Below, piece after piece: positions 25,521 through 38,088 of a stretch of DNA of 64,000 nt. The stretch is from Acorus gramineus. Its lineage: Eukaryota; Streptophyta; Magnoliopsida; Acorales; Acoraceae. Each line of letters opens with the position of its first letter. The first letter of the stretch is position 1. The notes below the pieces were generated by a model. That model was not told the DNA's origin, did not search any database, and was given only the letters and a program-made list of their open reading frames with translations. The stretch lies in the NCBI GenBank assembly GCA_030737835.1, contig CM060850.1, forward strand, positions 2,445,788 to 2,509,787. The letters are read 5' to 3'. Made by a program: the position numbers and the translations under genes.

Positions 25521-27210
25521 GAAAAATCCATATAACCGCTTGTAAACTGACTGAAATCCATATAACCCCCTTGTCGGTATCGGATTTGGGGGACTCTCGG
25601 GAAAGGGAGAGAGGGGGGAGGGGCCTCCTTTTTCCTTCTCGGGCGCGCAGCGGCGTGTGTGGGGTTCTTCGGAGGTTCGGATCCGGTGCGTGCCTTAGCA
25701 GGCTCGGTCGGGTCGTCTCTCGGAAGGGGGGAGGGGGTGCTTAGTTTCTGGTTGAGGTGGTCGACAGGTCCTCAGGAGGATTCAAGAGTTGTTGTGATCG
25801 CCACCTACTTTCTCAAAAAGCAGGAAAGGTTGGGGTGGATTTGATCACCTTCGTGGGGGGAGTTCGTGAAGTCTCCTCTCTGAGATACGGGTGTGCCGCA
25901 CACAGAGGTGAAAAACAAGGATTCTCTTCTGCTTTGGGAACTTGACTAAAGGAGGTTTTGAGAGATCAGGGTGTAGGTGAGGGTCGACTGGTGAGGATTA
26001 GCCGCCTGGTGGGGGACGGCTAGTTGGGAGTAACCGCCTGGTGCCTGGCTCTATTTGGGCAGAGCCTGGGTAGGGTTTGTTTTGGGTGTTGGCTGAAGTT
26101 AAACTAAGTTTAACCAAGGTTTTTGGAGAGTAGATTTGGAAAGTGGATTTGTGTAGGGAATGGTTTTTCTACTCATAAATAGGACTCTCTTTCTCTCTCA
26201 AGGGTTTTGAAGTGGTGGTGGGAGGTATGGAAATATGAATTGTTGTTTTTTGAATGGATTGAGAATGGTTGATTGTTGTTATGAAGAAGTGCTTGGAACC
26301 CCCTATTTATAGTAAAAAAGGGGCTAGGGAGTGTCCATTGGATAATAGAACAAAATAGGTAATAAGGTGCTTGATTTGACATTTCATTGGATTTTTGTTC
26401 TCTGACAGTATCCATGTGAGGGCGGTTAGTTAAAACTAGCCGCCTAGTTAGGGGCGGCTACTCTCAAGTAGCCGCCCCCATCATAACTTGCCAAACGTCC
26501 CATCTCTGACAAGCGGTGGCTTGGGTCGGTTACTAAGGTTGAACCGGTTGAGATGGGGTGGCTAAAAGGGACAATCCGCCGCAATCATGCTGCTTTATTT
26601 CTCATCCCAGGAAGGCGGTTTGGGATCGGTCAGTGGAACTAGCCGCCCCTGTCCAGGCCTTAGGTTTTCCTAAGTTTTTGGACTAGGGCTTCCGGTTTTG
26701 ATTTCTAAGAGAGTTTTCTATTAGATGTCCAAATGTGGTCATTTCTAAATGTCACTTGAATTATTTTCGCTTCTTTGGATGGTTAAAATTGGGGTATCTA
26801 CACCCCTGACTTTTCTTAAAATCCATATAACCCCTTGAAAACACCTAGTAAATCCAAATAACCCCCTGAATAAAATTTACGTTTACAAATGATGAATATT
26901 TTGTTAATATTATGTTTGGTTAACTCTGAAAGAAAACACAATATACAAAAAAAAAAAAAACCTACAATGTGTTAAAATGTGAAAAATCTTCTATAAATGA
27001 TGATTTTACCCCTCCAGATAGGGTTTTATAAATATCTAGAGAGGGTAAAATCGTCATTTTTATAAGACTTTTCACAGTTTTAACACATTGTAATATTTTT
27101 TTAGTAAATTGTGTTTTCAGTTAGGGTTAACCAAATGAAATATTCACAAAATATTCATCTTCTATTAACGAAAATTTTATTCAGATGGTTATTTGGATTT
27201 ACTAGGTGTG
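25521..27210. mobile_element. Long-inverted-repeat element, copy B, split by a solo LTR
   Basis: The left arm begins GAGAAAAATCCATATAACCG, is interrupted after ATAACCCCCT by the solo LTR (25572-26802), and continues with GACTTTTCTTAAAATCCATA. The right arm (to about 27210) is the inverted counterpart: TTATTTGGATTTACTAGGTG pairs with CACCTAGTAAATCCAAATAA. It lacks the outer 100 bp or so, so the element is truncated on the right. The inner parts contain TACAATGTGTTAAAA-type blocks shared with copy A at 21602-22136. No ORF. Confidence 0.65.
25572..26802. mobile_element. Solo LTR (1231 bp) of an LTR retrotransposon
   Basis: It begins TGTCGGTATCGG and ends GGGGTATCTACA, so it has the TG...CA ends of an LTR. 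It is flanked by identical 5-bp target duplications CCCCT (25567-25571 and 26803-26807). No internal gag-pol sequence or second LTR is nearby, which fits recombination between two LTRs. It is GC-rich and contains repeated TAGCCGCC and CGGCTA motifs (for example 25999-26036 and 26439-26486). Short ORFs inside (up to 80 codons) look like chance frames. Superfamily and orientation are not determined. Confidence 0.85.
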
Positions 27211-27265
27211 GAGAATAGTCTCACATCAAAAGATGAAAAAAGATTTTTTCACATGATATATTAAA

Positions 27266-28116
27266 GGGAAAAATCTTCTGAACTCCTTGAAATCTTTTTG
27301 AAATCACAAAAAGTCTCTTTAAAGTCAGAAAATCATCACATGTCCTCAAAAAGTGTATATGGTTAAGAATTTAGTCCCCCGGTCAAGAGTATATTGAAAT
27401 AAGTTCTCGAAAACTTACTAAAATTAGATTCAGTCCTTATAAACTTTATTAAATCAGATTTAGTTTTTTTGTAAGATAAAAATACCCTCGTCACTTTTCA
27501 ACAACTCCATCTCCTGAAATATCATCCTCATCTGTAAAAAATATATCCATCAAACCTCATTTGATCTATAAAATTGAGTCATTTTTCAACATTTTCACCT
27601 CCTCAATCTCATTATAGAGACTGAACAAAAAAAATTACAGTTTCATCAACTCCATTACAAAATCAATAGAGAAAATAATTTAGCAACTCAATCAAAATTC
27701 TATAATACATTCTTAACTCAAAATTAGTAGCAATAAAAAGCATAACACCTTGATTATAAAAATATAATTTGTTTAATAAAATTTAAATAAATCAATATAT
27801 TTTTAAATAATCACATGAATTTTTTGTGATTTTAAGAAGATTTCAGGAAATTAAGACGATTTTTAAATTTCACAGGGACTTTTTTCGATTTTCATAAGTT
27901 TTTAAGGAGTTATATTGATTTTTTAATAAAGACAATAAATTTTAAAAGGGCATAACAGTAATTTACCATGCATGGTTAGGGTTAACTACATATCTGGTTA
28001 GTTATAGGGATTAAATAAATATTATCTAATAAGATAGGGACCTGAGGGAATTTACCAATTTTACTATGACTTTTTCTGATTTTCATAAGTTTTTATGGAG
28101 CTATATCGATTTTCCC
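27266..28116. mobile_element. Mutator-like non-autonomous element, copy 2 (851 bp)
   Basis: It starts GGGAAAAATCTTCTGAACTC and ends ATATCGATTTTCCC. It is flanked by a perfect 9-bp target duplication TATATTAAA (27257-27265 and 28117-28125), the mark of Mutator-like transposition. It aligns along its full length with copy 1 at 12093-12962: both carry TCACAAAAAGTC, AAGTGTATATGGTTAA, GGTCAAGAGTATATTGAAAT and GTAATTTACCRTGCATGGTT. No transposase. Confidence 0.9.
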
Positions 28117-28125
28117 TATATTAAA

Positions 28126-29052
28126 CCACTTATATAAATGTGTCTTAGAAAAGACAAAAAAGGAGACTATACATGCTACATGTGTATGCGCTTACGCGCG
28201 CGCACTATCTACAGACTCTGTCAGTGGGAGAAATTTTTCACTTTAAGATAAGATTAAGAATTAAGAATAAGAATAAGATCTCTCCAACCCTTGTTAGATT
28301 ACATTAAATTATTCCACACCAAAAACCTAAAAAAATATGTTATTTATTTTTATACCACTGCAAATAACATATATATTTTTATACCATTAGAATTTTTCTT
28401 AATGAAAAAATATGCCCTCTTTCATCTTTCTTTACCGAAATGAAACTTAATTATAGTTAAATCTTAACCAACAAGTAAAATGACAAATATACCCTTAACA
28501 TAATATTTGACATAATGTAACTAATAATCTAATTAATCTTTTGTTCTTTCCAAATGAACCATGAGCCATTTAACCTAACCTTTTCTTTCCTTTTCTTCCA
28601 ATTTAGATCTAGATTTGTTTTAAAAATTGTCATTTTGTATTATATATGATTGATTGTTCTCAAAATAATTTTATTTCATTTCTACTAATATAAGTATTAA
28701 TAATAATTATTTTTTTCAATAAATCGTTTGTATGTTTAACTTTTATATTTTTAGATTTTAAATGAAATTTATCATTTTTATGTTAAAATATTTTTATTTT
28801 TATAAATATTGTATTTTGTAAGGTAAAATATGTAAAATAAAAAAAGAATAATTTGATTATTTCACCAAGATTTTAACAGTTTAATAGAAATTTAAATAAA
28901 AGTTAATTAGGATGATATGTAATACGCATGCATAATTTTTACATATTCCAATAGTATAAAAATAAATATGTTATTTGGAGTGATATAAAAATGAATAGGC
29001 AACAAAAAATACAAATTGCCCGCGCTTCTACTCCACAATCCGGATGGCACTC
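28126..29052. other. Gene-free AT-rich spacer
   Basis: It contains an alternating CG/CA tract (GCGCTTACGCGCGCGCAC at 28187-28204) that could adopt Z-form DNA, and AT-rich MITE-like sequence. No gene is supported. Confidence 0.5.
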
Positions 29053-29193
29053 TCATTTCCCTTTGCTAGCTCCGACAATGTGCTTACCCCAATCACTTAC
29101 GCAACTTTCCAGGTTCTCAAAATATAATCGTTGTCCCTGAAAGACCATTTGGTTTCTAGTGAGCCAGATGGCCCACACACCACAAGAATAAAA
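29053..29193 (-). pseudogene. Relic of a LINE-type ORF2 C-terminal region
   Basis: The minus strand reads 46 codons to a TGA, containing [18 protein letters not shown] and LYFENLES. A W-x-I-W-x-x-R-N-x-x-[VI]-F stretch is common just after the zinc-binding (zf-RVT) segment of plant non-LTR retrotransposon reverse transcriptases. Nothing recognisable remains upstream, so this is a fragment. The identification is from motif memory. Confidence 0.5.
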
Positions 29194-29936
29194 CTAACTC
29201 TAAGAAGTATTATTATCTTAATGAAAAGTTAATCTATAAGTTTTAGCACTATTGCTAATTGTCATTATTAATTATCTTAATTATAGTGTTAGTACTAACA
29301 AGGAATCTTCTAGGCTAACACTAAAAAATATTATTATCATACTTAAGAATGCATGCATCCTTCTAAGTTTATCCAAACATGGAACATGATTAATCTTCAC
29401 ATCAAACCCCACCCCGACACACACACACACGCACAACCCCCACCACCACCACAAAAAAGGTCAAAAAGAAAAACTTTTTCCAAGCTTGAAGAGTGTTCCT
29501 TTTCATGTTTTGGGGCATTGTCAGTCTACCAAGCAAAGCAAAGGCTAGGAGTTCCGAAAAAAAAACTGATACACTCTACTTGCTTTAGAGACATGAAAAA
29601 GTTGGTGATTTCCAACCAGAATTCCTTTTGGACACAAAACAAGAGCAGGTCCTCAAGCACATGGTTTCTGCATTTCAGTGTCTCCTAATGCCATGGAAGT
29701 CCTGACCTGAACTCATTGAAATTTATGGTTTTTGCCTCTCCATATTTAGAGATATGGCCCTACCATGCTTATTGTTGTGCTGAGAGAAATTGCTTCTCTG
29801 CTGTAGCTTGGCTCCGTTTGGTCGGTGACGTAATGAAGTGAATGCACGACTATTCAATTAAGATTAGACAATTATTATTTAATGGTTTTATTTGATTGGT
29901 ATTTTTCAAAGAATATATAATTCTACTTGATGCAAT

Positions 29937-30454
29937 TAGGGGGTACAATTCAGATGATTTGGTTCGGTTTATTATAAATCCAAATTGAAACAAATTATAA
30001 TCACATCTACTTGAAAACTAAACCAAATAAAAAACCAAACCGAAAATCCAAAAAATGAAATGAACAGAACCAAAATTGCTTGATTAATCCAAAGTAAACT
30101 GAACTGGACCGAATTGTTAAAGTTTACATAATTTTTTTTTTACTTCCTACCAATTCAAGTTGGTTAGAGGATTTTTTGGGGGTAGGCTTGGATTATATTG
30201 ATTGTATAATTTTGTGTCATTTTGTGTCAGTTTTTCATATAAAAAGAATTATTTAAATAAATAATGATTATGAATAATTATAGGTTTAAATTTAATTCTG
30301 TTTGATTAGGTTAATTCGATTTTTTTTTTTTGAAGTGAAATCAAACTCAAACTGAAGTAGATCGGTTTATTAATTTTTCAATCCATACTCAAATCAATTT
30401 GAATCGGTTTGAATTGGTTTGAATTCAGTTTAATTGATCAAAGTTGCGCCCCTA
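29937..30454. mobile_element. hAT-like non-autonomous element (518 bp)
   Basis: It begins TAGGGGGTACAATTCAG and ends AAGTTGCGCCCCTA. The flanks GATGCAAT (29929-29936) and GATACAAT (30455-30462) agree at 7 of 8 positions. The interior has inverted TTTGGTTCGGTTTATTA and AAATCGGTTTATTAA-like blocks and no ORF. Confidence 0.65.
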
Positions 30455-30674
30455 GATACAATGAAAGGTTTGATATGTTAGGTTATATATATATATAACC
30501 TAACATTTTTTTTTTAGGAATAGGTTATATTTGTTATATTCAGGGATTAAGAGAATGAATCAATATTCTTATTTAGGATTTGAATCATTGACGGACAGTG
30601 GAAACTTTTATTACCATGTAAGATTTTGAGATTGAAAAGAGTAAATTATTAAACTATTTTTAAAAAAACTCATA

Positions 30675-30925
30675 AGGTTCCGTTTGAAAACAAGTTTGTG
30701 GAGTTTTTATTTTTGTAAGAAACTGAATTTTTCAAATCCGTTTTCAAACTAAAGGAAAAAAATAACTGCAATTTAATTAAGAGTTGCAGATACATTTTTA
30801 TAAATATGTGTTTAAAAGCTAGTTTTTTCGTAATCTATAGAAAACAGCTTCCTACAAACTCAATTTTAAATTCAACTTTCAGATAAAAGCTAATTCTCAT
30901 ACTCAGTTTCCAAATGAGACTTAAC
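30675..30925. mobile_element. Candidate MITE with GTTTGAAAAC-type ends
   Basis: The left end GGTTCCGTTTGAAAACAAG and the right end CAGTTTCCAAATGAGAC are inverted relatives. Internal GCTTCCTACAAACTC is shared in inverted form with 17510-17640. Ends are approximate. Confidence 0.4.
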
Positions 30926-31699
30926 TTAAATATCTTAAGGAGGTATGTAGAATATCTCTGCCAATATTTATTAGATATAATGGAACAAGTGAGAAAATGT
31001 AAACTTTATCCTTTTATGGAATTGAACCTTTGTTTAATTGACAAGTCATAAAAATTTAAATTTTCCCGCATAACTTAGATGTACTTATCTCTTATAAACA
31101 AACCAAAAAACTCTTTTTTTATTTAGATAGATTTTGATCTAGAGCTTATAATTAATTATTTAAACATTAACGTTTCTGCCGACATGAAATGATCCAAAAA
31201 ATGAAATGAACCGAATAAAATTTAAATAAATCAAAATTCTATCATATCATTTTTATAGTCTCAAACGCAGTTTGTTCATGTTTTTATTTTTTAAAATCAT
31301 ATACCACATCTAGTAAGATATGTATTCTTATACAATGTAAAAATATATATTTTAATTGATTGATGATGTTATTTATAGAAATTTTGAAAAAAATTCAACA
31401 AGTTGATTTATCTTGTTACAATAAGTAGAATAATTAGCAAGATATATAAAACTGAATTTAACGTACGGAGTTATAACAACACTCAAGTAAGAAGAATATC
31501 TCCAAAATAAATTGAATATGTGCAACCAATTGACAGGTGAATAATAAAATATAAGCTCGTTTATTTGGTACATTTGAATGGGTTGAATTTGTAATGATAA
31601 TGGATTTATCTTCATCATTTACCTTTTCCATATATTTCCATGCACACTTTTGATGAGAAATCAACTTAATTAGGTTTTTATTACATGTAGGTTAATGTG

Positions 31700-32160
31700 A
31701 CATTGAAAAACCGTTTAGATATAGAATAAGACTTATTATAGGATATACAGTTACACTGACATAAGTAAATATAGCGGTGAAATAAGTGATTTTGTGTTTG
31801 GTTGTGTTTTGAATTATTCTCGTTGGGAAATATAATAATAAATTTTTTATTGTTTGGATAAAATGTAAATAAAGTGTGGATAAAAATTTATAAAAAATGA
31901 AAAAATGATGATAGTTGATTTATAAGAGGCCATAACAATTGATTTGACAGTGAGCTCACATATTTTTTAGGTGAAATAATCTGGAATATATTTAATTCCA
32001 AGAATTGACTGAAATCTATATACCATTTTATACCAGTTTATCCAAGCATACATTATCCCTGAGTATTTAATACACCCAAACATCCAAATTTCACTATTCT
32101 GCTTTATTCCCTGTTTCCAGTCCCCTATTCGGCTATTCCACATCCAAACAGGGGCTAAAT
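31700..32160. mobile_element. MITE family M, copy 1
   Basis: The left end is ACCGTTTAGATATAGAATAA; the right end is GGCTATTCCACATCCAAACA. Internal marks shared with the other copies are AAATAAGTGATTTT, TTGGTTGTGTTTT, TATTCTCGTTGGGAAA and TAATAATA. Ends are good to about 10 bp. Confidence 0.6.
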
Positions 32161-34164
32161 GAAAATTTAAAATGAGACCCTTATTCAAACATTGTTAATG
32201 ATTACTACAGCGTCAAATTTTTAATAATTTTAAATAAACCCTTAGAAATTTATTTAAACATATTTTGATAAAAAAATAAAATAAAATAAAAAAAGAATAT
32301 GATAAGTTTCTAATAAAATTTAGTATCAAATAAAAAATCCTAATAAAATAGAAAATAAAATAATTTTTTTAGGGTGTAAGGTCTCTCCGTATTTGGGGGT
32401 TCTAAGCATTTGTCTACCTTGATTACTCATGTTCAAGGCCAACCTTTCATATTAGAAGGGATATATTTAGTCTCACACTACAAAAATACATGATTGGAAG
32501 ATAGTATTTAATAATTTTTTATAGTCAATTTTTTTAAGTATCAGTTAGAATGGACTAAAAACAAGGTCAATGCGCTGATGATTGTGGGCTATTGGGCTTA
32601 CATTTGAGACCATATGCCACTCCAATTTATGATGAGAAGCTGAAATTAAAATAGCTTATCCATTATATAAATCAACTCGCAACAAGAGAAATATTGACAA
32701 CATATAAAAACATACAACCAAAGATAAACTATCCCGATAACTATCTCTCCGAGATAGAATATCAACCAATGCCAGATAAAGACTGTGACAGATATCCAAA
32801 TGGAATAAAAGTTATTCCAGTTTTCATCACTCTGTGCAGTGTACAGTGAGACTGTGCAAGAGATGTCTCCCCTCTGTGTATGGCCTCCCGTGACTCACAG
32901 CCTAGCATTCCCTGCAGTCATCACTTACAAGCTTTGGCATGCAATAAATTTGCATTCTCTGGCTTTTGAACAGTTCACCCATTAAATTGGAGCTGATTTA
33001 TACTGGCTGTGGCAGTGGAGGACCATCCTCCATCAGTTATGAACAAGCTTTTTATCACATGCTTTGAGTCACAACATTCAATTAATTGGCTCTCGTTTTT
33101 ATTTTCTAAATCAACTCCTCTTTGAGTAGGAAAATAGATTTGTTGATGTATTTATTTCACAGTGGTTAGATGCAATTTTATGGGTATATAGTGATTGTTT
33201 AGTAAAAAAATTTAGTATGATAATAAAGATTAAATGTGAATCAAGTAATATAGGTTACAAATTAATTCATCAAACAAACATCAAGAGCACAAAACAATGT
33301 TTCTCCAATGGATCCAAACCGATTTGGATGTTTGACGTTAACATGCTTTTCAAGCTTTTTTTTTTTTTTTAACAAAAAACTGAGATTGCATGGAAACTCT
33401 CGAAACAATGCTTCTTCAATGTGGGGTTTTCAAGACCTAGATTTTCAGGATGCGGGCTTCCTCTCCAAACTTTCAAATGGGCTCTTACTGAGATAATGTG
33501 AGCTTCTTGAGCTTAAAGTTTCATGTTTGAGTATAACTAGATAATTCAAATTGGAAGTAATTTAGCTATTCATAATTCTTAAGTAACTTGTTGGTTAGAA
33601 CTGTGAATTTCATTCCACATAGATTTCCAGTTCTCATTTGATATGCATTTAATTTGAATCATTTTATAACTGATATTAAGGTTCTCATGTTCACAGAATA
33701 AATAAATAAAATGAACTTGAACAAGCTAGTATCTCTAGCATTCATGATTCATCATCATGAGCCAACTACCAAAACTGGGCCAATTCAATTCGTTTTGGAG
33801 ATGAATATATTGGAATCACAAACTCGAGAAGGGCTTGCTTACAATTTTTTTTTTTTTCCTTCTGATGAGATGATGCATTATCATTTAAATCACTGTCTAG
33901 GGTTTTTATCATATACCACGCATACATTCCTCCTCGGTTTGTCTTTGCTATCAATTCTTCAATTGTCAGTTCGAATTTATGTTTCTTCTTCTCCACCCTC
34001 TCTCGATATCTCAGCAATAAATGGTGCAGATCTCTCGAATTCAATGGCATAGCAGATCGTGTACTTTTTTTTATTTTGGCCTTTCATCCAAATTTTTACG
34101 TTTTTTTTTTAATTTGAATTTCTCTCCTCCACTATGAATCATCTGCATTTGGACGTGAGTTTGA
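32161..34164. other. Gene-free spacer
   Basis: 32800-33060 is less AT-rich than its surroundings and contains GTGTACAGTGAGACTGTGCA, but I see no coding frame in it. ORFs on both strands at 33711-34052 (113 and 94 codons) overlap and match no family I recognise. Confidence 0.4.
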
Positions 34165-34620
34165 AAGGTTAAGTATCGGTTTGAATAGAAACATAAGTAA
34201 TTCTAGAATTTATACATTTTTCAGGAATAATTAACTTTATCAATGGAATAAGTGATTTTCTATTTGATTGTGTTTTTTACTATTCTCATTGGAAACGTAA
34301 TAATAGAGGTTTAGTTATTTGGTTGATAAAGCATAAAATGTGAATAAGTTGTAAAAAAATTGATTTGACATGTGAACTTCATTATTGTATAAGAGATAAT
34401 GACACATGATTTGATGTGATGACAGGTGGTTCCTCTTATAATAGTGGAAGAACAATACAATTCCAATGTATATCTGGAATACAAATATTAATTTATTTTT
34501 ACCTAATTTTGCAAAGCTAGACCCATTTATTCTCTCTACACAAATACCATTTTTTGTTTATTCTCCTCTATTCCCGCATATTCCACCCCTTATTCCCCCA
34601 TCCAAACGAGGCATAAAATT
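34165..34620. mobile_element. MITE family M, copy 2
   Basis: The left end is TATCGGTTTGAATAGAAAC; the right end is TTCCCCCATCCAAACGAGGC. It shares GGAATAAGTGATTTTCTATT, TGATTGTGTTTTTTACTATT, TTCTCATTGGAAACG and TAATAATAGAG with copies 1, 3 and 4. Any ORF inside is a chance frame. Confidence 0.6.
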
Positions 34621-37600
34621 CTTAAAATCTCGTGTTTCAAACTCAGCTTTGAAAAACGTTATTTTATTAGATTTTTCATAGCAAAGTTTTTTGGCTTATA
34701 AAAGAAAGATGATGGTTTGAAAAGTTAAACGCTGAAAATATGTTTGGATCTATTTTTGAATATTTTTAACTTTTCAAACATAGAATCTACCTAAACTTAT
34801 ATCCAAACGGACCCGAAGTATGAAGAGAGATGCATTTGATTTTAAACATAATGGGGGTTTGGAAATATAGTTTGGATGATTATGCTTTTGTACGGAAACA
34901 AAAAGAACAAATGTGTTTTCAAATGGACCAGGCTAGCTTTAATTTTTTAATTGGAAATTGTGATTTTTTTAGTCATAAATATCAATTGAAAGCAGTTTTT
35001 CTAAAAATATTTTCACAAGAGATTGTGTAATTATAAGCTTCCATTTAGTGACGCATTTAGCCGCGACTCTGTTTTTTAATAAAGTAAAAAGTGCAAATGT
35101 GTTACCAAACACCTTTCAAAAAAAAAACTTAATAAAAAAGTTACTTAAAACATGTTATTTTTTAAAGAATGCAGAAAATACGAATTGAGTTTTTTAGAAT
35201 GATATATGCTACATTGCTACTGACAAAAAAACTAAGAAATAAAAAAATTCAGATGTTTTTTCTGACAACCAAATCCAGTTGACATGATTTCTTTCTATAT
35301 CTAAAATCAAATAGATAATATTATTTTTGAACAAAAAATCACTTTATAATATACTTTTGAGATTTCAAACTACGAGGATTTTAATTTTTTGAAAGCTACC
35401 ACAAACTTGAGAGTTATCTTTAGAAACCACTTTTTAAAATTGAAATCTTAAGATTTTCAAAAGATTGAGGGCTTTCATTTTTTTTAGATGCTTTTTTTTT
35501 TCTTTTTAACAAAATCTAGAAATCATCTTACTCCGAAAGAGAAAAAGAAAAAATTCTTATTGGGGGGGGGGGGGGGGGTTAGGTAGAAAAAACATATTTT
35601 GATTGCTTTAGATCTTCGACTCTGCCCTGTGATGAATTGAAAAAGGTTTCAATGTAAGATCTCAAATAAACCACAAAAATGGATATAAGATCTCAATTTA
35701 GGTTAAGCAAAAAAAAAAAAAAAAAAAAACACTAGATCTATTCAACAAATAAAAAAATCTAGATCCATTCAATAAATCAAATCAGATTGGATATAAAAAA
35801 AAAAAAGCAAAGAAGAGAGAGAGAGATCTTACATGAATGTTTTATTAGATCATTCTTGTTGGTGTAGAGTGAAAATCACATATTCTCTCACTTTTAAATT
35901 TTTTTCCTTCCAATCCTAATATGACAAAATAACAAGAGGAAAGTGTCGCACAAACATCAGGTTTTTAAGTGGTTAAAGGAAAAGTTTTTACTTTCTCTCA
36001 TTCTCCCTCACTTTCCCTTAAACACAAACACACCCTTAGAGTGAAAAAAACTTTCTACAATAAGGTATAAATTAATATGAGAAAGTGTGAAATACTTAAC
36101 AAAATTAAGAAGTGTGGAATATTTTAATAAAAGGAGAGGCATTTTAAAGATTTAAGTATACAAGGGTAATTTATTCTTTTTAATTTCTAAAATTATGAAA
36201 TGAATTTTTTTTTTATAATTTTAGAAATGGCTGATTTGAGTATTTTAAACTTTTAAGAGATTATTTTCAATATTTTTCGTATTACAAGTTCAGAATTTAA
36301 AAGCTCTACAGGAGACGTATATCGTGATTTGGAAAATATTCAAGAATCATGTAATAGAATCTTTTTATATCTTGTAAAATCTCTTTTAATTCAAAAAAAT
36401 ATTCAAAATTTATAAAAATCAACTAAGAAATATGGATATCTTTCCCATCATCCCATAAAAAATGATCTACCTACTCATAACGTATGAGTAGATCACAAAA
36501 TCCAGATTTAAAAGTAGCATTTATTGGTTTTTTTACATCAAAACAAACGAAATAAACTATGTTTGAATAATAATGAAATTTGTAGTTTTTTCAATGATAT
36601 CAATAAAGTGACATGAAATGAATTGTTATAATAATATGCTATAATTTATTTTATGTGTGGTTCAAAGTAGTTTTATTTAAAATTAAATAGAAATAAACTA
36701 TTTTTCCTCCGTACATGCATGGTTATCGATTCCTTTGAAGAATAACAATATATCTTTCGATATATATCTGGATTTTTAAGGGGTGGTAGTTCATCTAGAT
36801 TTTACTATCTCTATATTCTGTTGAACTTGAACCAAATGGGAATCATAAACATTATAATAGCCTATAATGTGCATATATACAAAAAAAAAAAAATCCAACA
36901 TGAAAAAAAAACTTTGTTTAGCAATGAAATGGGATAGCAAAACGTATGTTTTTCAAAAACAAACAAACTGATCAACATGGAAGAAAAAAAACAGACCCAA
37001 CTGTTTCAAAATTCCTCTGTAAAACCAGTCTTCAACAGTTACTCCTTCTTTCTTTTTCTAACAAGACATATTCCACTTTCAAACATAACAATTTTTTTTC
37101 TATATTGTTGTCAAAGGAGCAATCTCATCCAAATTTTATCATCTTATTATCACAAAGATGCGGCATTTCCACAACGTAACTGAACAGATTAATACATATG
37201 CACTTTTTTTTCATTCATGATATTTAGGTTTCATTTCAGGCGACACATCACTTGCATGTATAAATTAAAACATATGCTGAAAGTCCAAATGAGATCGAAC
37301 AAATGGAATTCCTCCATATATACTATTAAAAAAAAAAAAATTCCTATTTCAGAGCATGGGTTCTTCATAGAATCCAAGCTCATCTGCCATGCATTGATGG
37401 GCTTATGATCCCTTCATTATTTTATTCAGAGACCTTTTTTTTTTTTTTTTTTTTGAATTGGACCAAATTGAATAATAAATAGACAGAGACAGACTTTAGG
37501 GAAGGCATGGGACCCTTAACGAGGTGAGGAATCTTTGTCTGACTGCAATTGACATAAAACATAACACACAAGGCAACACGTAAAAAAAAAAAAAGAGAGA

Positions 37601-38080
37601 GAGGGAGAAAAAAAGCAAAGACATGAATGAGGGCATATAATTAAATGACCCGCTTCCACCCACTCAGAACCAGTGCTTATACAGCTTTCATTTATGAATC
37701 CCCCTCCATGCCTCCCATGCCTTTTCATTTATTCTCCCTTACCAACTTTACAGAGCTATATGTATATATACACACACACATGCATACATGTGTACATAGG
37801 GATATTGATTGTATCATGCATAGTACATTTATTCTCCCTTAGTGTTTGATTATTAGAAAGGTTAGGATATCTGATGGTGGAGGTATATATCTCTTATAAT
37901 ACACCAATGCATATCATGGTTGTTTTCATGCATGAAAGGCTACGTGCATGTTAACCCTGTCATCCACAAAAGATCATGAAACAAACCCTTATTTTTTCCA
38001 TCAAAAGTGGGTAAAAAAAAAAGGAACAAAAAAAAAAAAAAAAAAAAAAACACTTCCCATTCAAGGGGTTGAAACCATGA
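34621..38080. other. Gene-free AT-rich spacer with homopolymer runs
   Basis: It contains a G-run of 17 (35562-35578), A-runs (about 35710-35730; 38028-38050) and a T-run (about 37435-37454). MITE end fragments (for example ATATCCAAACGGACC near 34802) are visible. No gene is supported. Confidence 0.5.
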
Positions 38081-38088
38081 GAAAAGAA

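Noticed and set aside
25502-25945. Several 60-80 codon ORFs
   Set aside because: They lie across the solo LTR start, are GC-driven and give no recognisable protein.
33711-34052. 113-codon plus-strand and 94-codon minus-strand ORFs
   Set aside because: They overlap on opposite strands in AT-rich DNA. Neither matches a family I know, and neither has supporting splice or promoter context.
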